Assembly: GCA_037134755.1 (NCBI GenBank)
Contig: JBAXLO010000152.1
Span: 1-11,448 of the forward strand
Length of the DNA: 11,448 nt
Direction: 5' to 3'
Source of the DNA: JBAXLO01 sp037134755
Lineage (GTDB): Bacteria > Bacteroidota > Bacteroidia > Bacteroidales > JACABE01
The notes beneath the pieces are model-generated. The model was not told the DNA's origin and made no database searches. It saw only the letters and a program-made list of their open reading frames with translations. This document shows positions 1-4,591 of this stretch, in pieces (the stretch's first letter is position 1; each line of letters begins with the position of its first letter). A program made the position numbers and the translations under genes.

Positions 1-39
1 GTGGCTGTAGAAGATCCCGTTTTCGAAAAAGTATTGTAA
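1..39 (+). CDS. C-terminal end of an upstream gene (partial)
   Basis: Reading from base 1, the frame gives VAVEDPVFEKVL and then a TAA stop at 37-39. The residues look like an ordinary protein C-terminus, but 12 codons cannot identify a family. A second frame from base 3 also stays open for about 24 codons and reads as low-quality, Arg-rich sequence, so frame 1 is preferred. The gene body lies outside the window. The 84 bases between this stop and the next start show no terminator hairpin and no clear promoter. Confidence 0.35.
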   Translation: MAVEDPVFEKVL

Positions 40-123
40 TAAATTATGAACAAATATATCAATTGAAATTAATATAATCATAAAATAACACATAAATAGT
101 ATAAATTAAATATTAAAAGTACA

Positions 124-837
124 ATGAAAAAATTAGTAAAAGAATTAATCCTTGTTTCAGGATTAACCAGATTACATTTAGGAGCTTTCGTGAAAAGAGT
201 AATAGGACTAGCTGATGCAGCTATAGCACATCCGTTAATAGCCCCGGATTTAGATCCTACTCCTTTAGAAATAAAGACAAAAGCTGATGCTTTAACCAAA
301 GAAGTAGAAGAAAGAACTGCAATGGAATTAGCAGTTTTAGCCAAAACAAAAGGTGTCAACACAAAGGAGGACGATTTAAGAAATTTGATAAATAATAGTT
401 GGGCACATCAGGCTCAGACAGCTTGTGCTGGTGATGCTGAAAAGGCTACTGATTTAGGATGGTTTATCAAAGGTATTGTTACTGGAAAAGCCCCTGTTGT
501 AGTTGGTATGGCTGCTGATAGTCATCCAATTACAACCGGCATTGATAACAGAATTCATTTAGTACAAACAGTAAATATTATTAACAGTGCATCAGGATTG
601 GTTGGAGTACCTAAAGATGCTGATCGTTTGGATGTTTACCAGCAGGTAGGAGGGCTTACTCCACCTAATGATATTAAAAAAATGGCAAATGTTGGTAGTG
701 CTAACAGAGGTAAGTTTAGTTGTAGTTTTGATATCTCCGAATTAGATACTATTATTTATTATATAGTAGTATATATTGATAAAAAAACAAAATTGCCTTT
801 GGTAATGAGTCCTGTGATGAGTGCTGTTGTAAGCTAA
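124..837 (+). CDS. Uncharacterised 237-residue protein
   Basis: I do not recognise a named family. The first 45 residues are basic and hydrophobic but lack a clean signal-peptide cleavage pattern, so a cytoplasmic location is as likely as export. Residues about 45-115 look helical and charged (KTKADALTKEVEERTAMELAV, then a TKEDDLRNLI segment). The last 45 residues alternate hydrophobic positions (SCSFDISELDTIIYYIVVYID), suggesting beta strands. This helical N-terminus plus beta C-terminus recalls small Bacteroidota proteins that carry a helical head before a fibronectin-like domain; that resemblance is an impression, not a match. The ATG at 124 follows an A-rich stretch with no Shine-Dalgarno, which is normal in Bacteroidota. 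The gene ends in TAA followed at once by an in-register 8-base repeat and then a terminator, so it is probably the last gene of its transcript. Confidence 0.75.
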   Translation: MKKLVKELILVSGLTRLHLGAFVKRVIGLADAAIAHPLIAPDLDPTPLEIKTKADALTKEVEERTAMELAVLAKTKGVNTKEDDLRNLINNSWAHQAQTACAGDAEKATDLGWFIKGIVTGKAPVVVGMAADSHPITTGIDNRIHLVQTVNIINSASGLVGVPKDADRLDVYQQVGGLTPPNDIKKMANVGSANRGKFSCSFDISELDTIIYYIVVYIDKKTKLPLVMSPVMSAVVS

Positions 838-877
838 TGATATGGTGAATTGGTGATATGGTGATTTAGTGATTTAA
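838..877 (+). repeat. Five-unit 8-bp tandem repeat (TGATWTGG)
   Basis: Five head-to-tail 8-base units begin directly after the TAA stop of the 124-837 gene: TGATATGG, TGAATTGG, TGATATGG, TGATTTAG, TGATTTAA. The first three differ by one or two bases and the last two are more diverged. The array lies between the stop codon and the terminator stem, in the 3' untranslated region. Units of this kind can expand and contract by slipped-strand replication. No function is visible. Confidence 0.8.
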
Positions 878-878
878 G

Positions 879-913
879 ACAACTTCATTATTTATTAATG
901 GGGTTGTTTTTTT
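879..913 (+). terminator. Intrinsic terminator of the 124-837 gene
   Basis: ACAACTTCATTA (879-890) pairs along its full 12 bases with TAATGGGGTTGT (896-907), with two G-T wobbles, closing a 5-base loop. A run of seven T (907-913) follows. This is a classical rho-independent terminator on the plus strand, and it separates the 124-837 gene from the nuclease cluster. Confidence 0.85.
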
Positions 914-929
914 ATTTAGTAAATAATTA

Positions 930-959
930 TTGGTTGTATTGGATAAATGTATAATTTTA
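930..959 (+). promoter_or_regulatory. Candidate promoter of the GIY-YIG nuclease cluster
   Basis: TTG at 930-932 is followed after 19 bases by TAATTTTA (952-959). This differs only in the last base from the Bacteroidota -7 consensus TAnnTTTG. Two more TTG triplets (934-936, 939-941) fall in the same stretch. The site lies 31 bases before the ATG at 991 and just after a terminator, which is the expected place for a new promoter. The region is very AT-rich, so a chance match is possible. Confidence 0.4.
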
Positions 960-990
960 CAAAATAATTTTTTTGACTAAAAAATAGAAA

Positions 991-1794
991 ATGATAACAA
1001 TTCAAGAACTTTTATATAATCGGGGTTTAGAGAAAACAGCAAAAGTAAAGCTTGTTAGACATAAAGATTCCAGATTGGACATATATAATATTTATAAAAC
1101 AGATAAGCTAGCTTTCTTAAAATATCAAAATATCCAACCAAAAGATGTTTTTAAAGATGTTGATTATATTGTGTCTTTTATAGGTGAAGAAGGAACATTG
1201 GCAAGGTTTATTGCAGTTTATAGAATTATTAATAAAACGATAAAAGGCAATGAATTTGAATATGAAATGGAAGAAATGGAAGTGTTTTATGATTTAAAAG
1301 AAAGAGTAATTATTAATTGGGGTAAATCTGCTATTTCATGGCATCAATGGATAAATAACGAAAAAGAAGTAGTTCAAATTCATCCTGGTTTACATTATAA
1401 ACAGTTTTCAGATTATTCTGATTTTATTTTAACTTTTACTGAATTGAAAGAAATAATTACAAATCATTCGGAAAGCGATTGGAAACGGATGTTATCTATT
1501 GTTAAAGGAGTTTATTTAATTAGTGATACTAAAACAGGAAAACAATATGTTGGTTCAGCGTATGGTGAGGAAGGAATATGGGGAAGATGGACAAAATATG
1601 TACAAACGAATGGTCATGGCGATAATAAAACATTAATTGAACTGATAACAGAAGACAGTAAATACGCGTTAAATTTTCAGTTTTCTATTTTAATGATTTT
1701 ACCTCGTACTATTACTCCAGATGAGGCTATAAAAAAGGAACGTCTTTTTAAAAACAAACTAGGAACAAATTCTTTTGGATTAAATAATAACTAA
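991..1794 (+). CDS. GIY-YIG nuclease family protein
   Basis: The C-terminal third (residues about 168-267) is a GIY-YIG endonuclease domain, a fold that cuts DNA with a metal ion. Its conserved elements are in order: GVY at 173-175 (Tyr175), YVG at 186-188 (Tyr186), Arg199 in GRW, His209, Glu250 in KKERLFK, and Asn265 in the closing GLN. All expected catalytic positions look intact, so the enzyme is probably active. The N-terminal 150 residues form a separate domain (LVRHKDSR near 21-28, then IVSFIGEEGTLARFIAVYRI at 60-79). I associate it with full-length bacterial GIY-YIG proteins but cannot name it; it probably supplies target recognition. There is no signal peptide. The gene opens a same-strand run with only 11 bases to the next gene. 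Possible roles are restriction-like defence, repair, or a mobile-element nuclease; the sequence alone does not decide. Confidence 0.85.
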   Translation: MITIQELLYNRGLEKTAKVKLVRHKDSRLDIYNIYKTDKLAFLKYQNIQPKDVFKDVDYIVSFIGEEGTLARFIAVYRIINKTIKGNEFEYEMEEMEVFYDLKERVIINWGKSAISWHQWINNEKEVVQIHPGLHYKQFSDYSDFILTFTELKEIITNHSESDWKRMLSIVKGVYLISDTKTGKQYVGSAYGEEGIWGRWTKYVQTNGHGDNKTLIELITEDSKYALNFQFSILMILPRTITPDEAIKKERLFKNKLGTNSFGLNNN

Positions 1795-1805
1795 AAAAGT
1801 AATTT

Positions 1806-2432
1806 ATGAAAAAATTAGAGACACCTACAAATAGGCTTATAGAAAATTATGTAAATAAATTTAATATTGACAAAAGGTATAAAACTGCAGATATATCAAT
1901 TAATAATCTCATAAAAGTATTTCCCGAAAATAAGAAATTAGAAGATATATATTTAAAAGTAACTGTAATTAATCGTTTATATAGTACTAATATACTTGGG
2001 ATTTGGGAAATGTCTAATCATATACTAAATATACAAGTTGATGAAGCTATAAATAATGGCAATCCAAGTATAGTCCATCATATTGCGCTTGGACATGGTG
2101 TTAAATTAAAAAATAAAACCGAAAACGACAAAGTAATTAAAGACATAAACTTTTATTCATTTGCAACTAAATATTGTAATTGGCATAATCAAGAATGTTA
2201 TCCAATTTATGATAGTTTTGTTGAAAAAATATTAATAGAGTACCAAAAGGATAAACCTTTTTCTATATTTAATACAATTGATCTTAAAGATTTCATAAAA
2301 TTTAAAACAATTATAAGTGATTTTATAAATTACTATAATTTAAATAATAAAAGCCTTAAAGAAATTGATAAATTCTTATGGATTTATGGAAGAGAAAGAG
2401 AAATTGAAAGAAAAGGGAAAGATAGATATTAA
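1806..2432 (+). CDS. Uncharacterised 208-residue protein with FYSFATKYC / PIYDSFV motif
   Basis: I do not recognise a named family with confidence. Three segments look conserved rather than random: LKVTVINRLYSTNI (50-63), FYSFATKYCNWHNQECYPIYDSFV (start 116) and IDKFLWIYGRE (187-197). The pattern of an aromatic-rich helix, then a Pro-Ile-x-Asp turn (PIYD 133-136), loosely recalls helix-hairpin-helix/OGG-fold DNA glycosylase-like proteins, in which an Asp near this place is catalytic. That is only a suggestion. Cys124, His127 and Cys131 are close together but too few for a zinc site. The protein is mostly helical and Lys/Asn-rich, with no signal peptide or membrane segment. It starts 11 bases after the nuclease gene and is almost surely co-transcribed with it, so a DNA-related role beside the nuclease is plausible. 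Confidence 0.75.
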   Translation: MKKLETPTNRLIENYVNKFNIDKRYKTADISINNLIKVFPENKKLEDIYLKVTVINRLYSTNILGIWEMSNHILNIQVDEAINNGNPSIVHHIALGHGVKLKNKTENDKVIKDINFYSFATKYCNWHNQECYPIYDSFVEKILIEYQKDKPFSIFNTIDLKDFIKFKTIISDFINYYNLNNKSLKEIDKFLWIYGREREIERKGKDRY

Positions 2433-2468
2433 AATTGTGAATGATAATAATAATTAATACCTTATTTT

Positions 2469-2774
2469 ATGGGTAAAGAAATTAAATTTTCAAACGACGG
2501 AGAGTTAGATCCTGAAAAAGTTAAAATTGCTGTATTCAATCAGATAGATTTTGCTTTATCAGAGTATGTTTGGTCTGAAATTAATAATGCATTTAGTATT
2601 TGTTGGAATGATGAAATCGGGATAAGAGGTTGGATATATGAAGGACAAATTGAAAAGTCAATATACAATTATTTAATTAATCAAAAGATACTTATCGACT
2701 ATGATAAAATAGAAAAAATAGTTGAAATAATTCTTGACTATATTAAAATAACTGGAGGCTTTTTAAAAGATTAA
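2469..2774 (+). CDS. Small uncharacterised protein (101 residues)
   Basis: No family is recognised. The product is a small soluble acidic protein rich in Ile and aromatic residues, with segments IDFALSEYVWSEINNAFSICW (26-46) and IGIRGWIYEGQIEKSIYNYLI (50-70) that look like amphipathic helices around a short turn. It has no signal peptide or transmembrane helix. It lies 36 bases after the previous gene and 31 bases before the next, in the same direction with no terminator between, so it is probably part of the nuclease operon. Its length and acidity would suit an immunity or accessory subunit, but nothing in the sequence proves this. Confidence 0.6.
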   Translation: MGKEIKFSNDGELDPEKVKIAVFNQIDFALSEYVWSEINNAFSICWNDEIGIRGWIYEGQIEKSIYNYLINQKILIDYDKIEKIVEIILDYIKITGGFLKD

Positions 2775-2805
2775 AATTCGAATTATATATATAAAAATCA
2801 AATTA

Positions 2806-3267
2806 ATGTTAGCGCAAGAATCATATAAATACAATCCATATAACTTTGATATCTTAGGTTTAAAATTTGTTGATAGAAGTTTTTTTACTGAAACATTAAA
2901 AGAATGGGAAGAAGATTTTCATAAGAAAAATCCCCTTTATTATGCTAATCATTTATTTGCAAATATAACTACTATGCTTTTAATTGATAAATGTATAGAT
3001 GCTAGTGAGAATGAAAGATGCGGTATTGATTTAATAGATGGAAATATTGATATTGATATAAATATGGAAATGGATAAAAGTAGTTCAATACAAAGAGTTT
3101 ATGCTTTAGGTTCATACCATGATGATGACGAACCAATTTTCTTAATAATTGATGAAAAGCTATCTGATGGTACTTTAATGTTATGTTACATACCAGATGA
3201 TGAGGAGGAGGAAGATGATGTTATTAATATGCCCATCAATAGTGATTTTGAATATTCAAAAAAATAA
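2806..3267 (+). CDS. Small acidic uncharacterised protein (153 residues)
   Basis: No family is recognised. The N-terminal half is mixed helix (SFFTETLKEWEEDFHKKNPLYYANHLFANITTMLLIDKCID, from about residue 25). The second half is strongly acidic and beta-like: GIDLIDGNIDIDINMEMD, then PIFLIIDEKLSDGTLMLCYI, then a PDDEEEEDD run near 130-138. Such acidic small proteins next to a nuclease are often immunity proteins or DNA mimics, but this is inference from charge and position only. The start ATG at 2806 follows an A/T-rich spacer of 31 bases. It is the last gene of the tight nuclease run; 122 bases follow before the HD-domain gene. No convincing terminator hairpin is seen in those bases. Confidence 0.6.
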   Translation: MLAQESYKYNPYNFDILGLKFVDRSFFTETLKEWEEDFHKKNPLYYANHLFANITTMLLIDKCIDASENERCGIDLIDGNIDIDINMEMDKSSSIQRVYALGSYHDDDEPIFLIIDEKLSDGTLMLCYIPDDEEEEDDVINMPINSDFEYSKK

Positions 3268-3389
3268 TGTAATTCAGTAATATGAAATAAGTTTCTTTAT
3301 AATTAATATGATAACATTTTTTTATTTAGACCTATTTGTTAGAAATGTATAAGGTGTAAATTTATTATTATAGTAAAATATTAATATTT

Positions 3390-3995
3390 ATGCAATTAAT
3401 AAAAACTTTGTTTAGAGATGGAATTCATGGTATTGAACATGCTTATAGAGTTCTAATGCTCGTTCAAAAAATAGCAGAATTAGAACAATTAGATAAAGCA
3501 ACAAGGGAAGTACTTGAATTCTGTGCAGTTTTCCATGATATTGGGCGTACTAATGATAATATTGATGATTTACATGGAGCTAAAAGTATTATTAAATTGA
3601 AAAGGATTAATTTTCTTAATTTAAAAAGATTTAATAATGATTTAATAAAATATATTATTGAAAATCATTGCATATCAGATAATAAAGCTCATCAAAATGC
3701 ATCAAATTATAATATAAATGATCATCAAAAAGCAGTTTACTTATTAGATTTATTTAAAGATGCTGATAATTTAGATAGAGTTCGTTTTAATGACCTAAAT
3801 ACTAATTTTTTACGATTTGAAAATTCATATACCCTTGTTTCTTATGCTAAAAGTTTATGTAATTCTAACTTCTCACTCGAGAATATTGAAAAGCAATTCA
3901 AAAAATCATATCCTTTATTGGGTATGATGTATCAATATGTTTTATTTATAAGCTTTGTAAAGAACCAATTTGTTCGAAGTAAGTTGCCGTTATGA
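3390..3995 (+). CDS. HD-domain metal-dependent phosphohydrolase
   Basis: The protein carries the HD superfamily signature: HGIEHAYRV (His13, His17), FCAVFHDIGR with the His49-Asp50 doublet, a mid-protein His93 in ENHCISD, and the closing KDADNLDRVRF with Asp126. These residues bind the divalent metals that drive phosphoester hydrolysis. Substrates in the superfamily range from nucleotides and ppGpp to cyclic nucleotides; this 201-residue stand-alone version has no sensor or synthetase domain that would choose among them. An in-frame stop at 3357-3359 precludes a much longer N-terminus, and no other ATG lies between it and 3390. There is no signal peptide. It lies 122 bases beyond the nuclease run, so co-transcription is uncertain, and it converges on clpC across about 600 bases. 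Confidence 0.85.
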   Translation: MQLIKTLFRDGIHGIEHAYRVLMLVQKIAELEQLDKATREVLEFCAVFHDIGRTNDNIDDLHGAKSIIKLKRINFLNLKRFNNDLIKYIIENHCISDNKAHQNASNYNINDHQKAVYLLDLFKDADNLDRVRFNDLNTNFLRFENSYTLVSYAKSLCNSNFSLENIEKQFKKSYPLLGMMYQYVLFISFVKNQFVRSKLPL

Positions 3996-4209
3996 GAGTA
4001 GTTCACTTAACTCACTTAAAAAATATTATTCCAAAACTACAATATAATGTTATAAATATGCAATCAGTTAGAAAACAATACATAGTTTTGTAGTAAACTT
4101 TGTATTCTTTGCAATTTCCATTACAACTTTGCTTAAAATAATGGTTTACGAAAGAAAATAATATAATTTTCTCCAATACTTAAATTACATTTTTAAAAAA
4201 TTGTTTCCT

Positions 4210-4248
4210 TGCGGTGAAATAAATAAATAATCACCGCATAATTGCGGT
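4210..4248. repeat. Overlapping inverted repeats around GCGGT
   Basis: Three GC-rich blocks stand out in AT-rich surroundings. TGCGGTGA (4210-4217) is complementary to TCACCGCA (4231-4238) across a 13-base loop. ACCGCA within that middle block (4233-4238) is also complementary to TGCGGT (4243-4248) across a 4-base loop. The middle block can pair with only one partner at a time, so two alternative hairpins exist. Neither is followed by a T run, so this is not a simple terminator. Confidence 0.6.
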
Positions 4249-4255
4249 AAATAAC

Positions 4256-4323
4256 TTGGACACTTACATTACCACTCTTGTTTTTTTTAGTTCTTACATA
4301 CATTAGAAAATCGTATTGGACAC
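4256..4323. repeat. TTGGACAC direct repeats 60 bp apart
   Basis: TTGGACAC occurs at 4256-4263 and again at 4316-4323, exactly 60 bases apart. Each copy is followed within a few bases by ATTAC (4268-4272 and 4329-4333). An identical 8-mer with two G and two C is notable in this AT-rich stretch. TGGACA-type sequences are found at ends of some IS3-family elements, so these might be end remnants, but no transposase fragment is seen nearby. Confidence 0.4.
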
Positions 4324-4538
4324 CCAAAATTACAAATTTTCCATTATAATTAACCATATTACAATAACTATTTTTTATACCTCAAAAAAGTGCGGAAGTC
4401 AGGAAAAATATTTATATATTACTATGCTGAAAAAACATGAGTTTACTTGTTGGCACTATTTAATGTCTATATAAGAGATATGAGTAAGTAAAAATTATTA
4501 TTAGATAGGATTAAATGAATAATGAAAGATTGTGAGTG

Positions 4539-4576
4539 AAAAAAGGGGAGTTGTTATTAGCAAATTCCCCTTTTTT
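4539..4576 (-). terminator. Intrinsic terminator of clpC, possibly bidirectional
   Basis: AAAAAAGGGGAGTT (4539-4552) pairs with AATTCCCCTTTTTT (4563-4576), with one G-T wobble, around a 10-base loop. On the minus strand this gives a G/C-rich stem followed by a T run, 15 bases after the clpC stop. Because the arms carry A-runs and T-runs on both sides, the same element could stop transcripts arriving from the plus strand. Confidence 0.85.
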
Positions 4577-4591
4577 ATGTGGATATAGTCC

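Larger units (their letters stand above)
3996..4538. other. Non-coding stretch between HD gene and clpC terminator
   Basis: No believable gene is seen on either strand. The stretch begins with two 9-base copies of TCACTTAA[C/A] (4003-4020). It then has an 8-base inverted repeat CAAAACTA (4032-4039) / TAGTTTTG (4083-4090), a GC-rich inverted-repeat group at 4210-4248, and a pair of TTGGACAC direct repeats at 4256 and 4316; the last two are listed separately. The longest attractive ATG frame (4424-4474) is 16 codons. The length and the repeat content are consistent with decayed mobile DNA or a scar between accessory and core regions. Confidence 0.5.

Noticed and set aside
78..362. Minus-strand frame overlapping the start of the 124-837 gene
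   Set aside because: The plus-strand gene has a better protein composition and ends at a matching terminator; the minus-strand frame has no promoter or terminator.
838..877. Repeat array considered as a CRISPR remnant
   Set aside because: Units are 8 bases with no spacers and no cas genes are near; it is a simple tandem repeat.
4083..4090. TAGTTTTG, a match to the Bacteroidota -7 element
   Set aside because: No TTG at the right distance upstream and no gene follows on the plus strand; it is also one arm of a chance-length inverted repeat.
4424..4474. Short ATG frame (16 codons) in the non-coding stretch before clpC
   Set aside because: Too short to support, no promoter or ribosome-site evidence, and no recognisable family.
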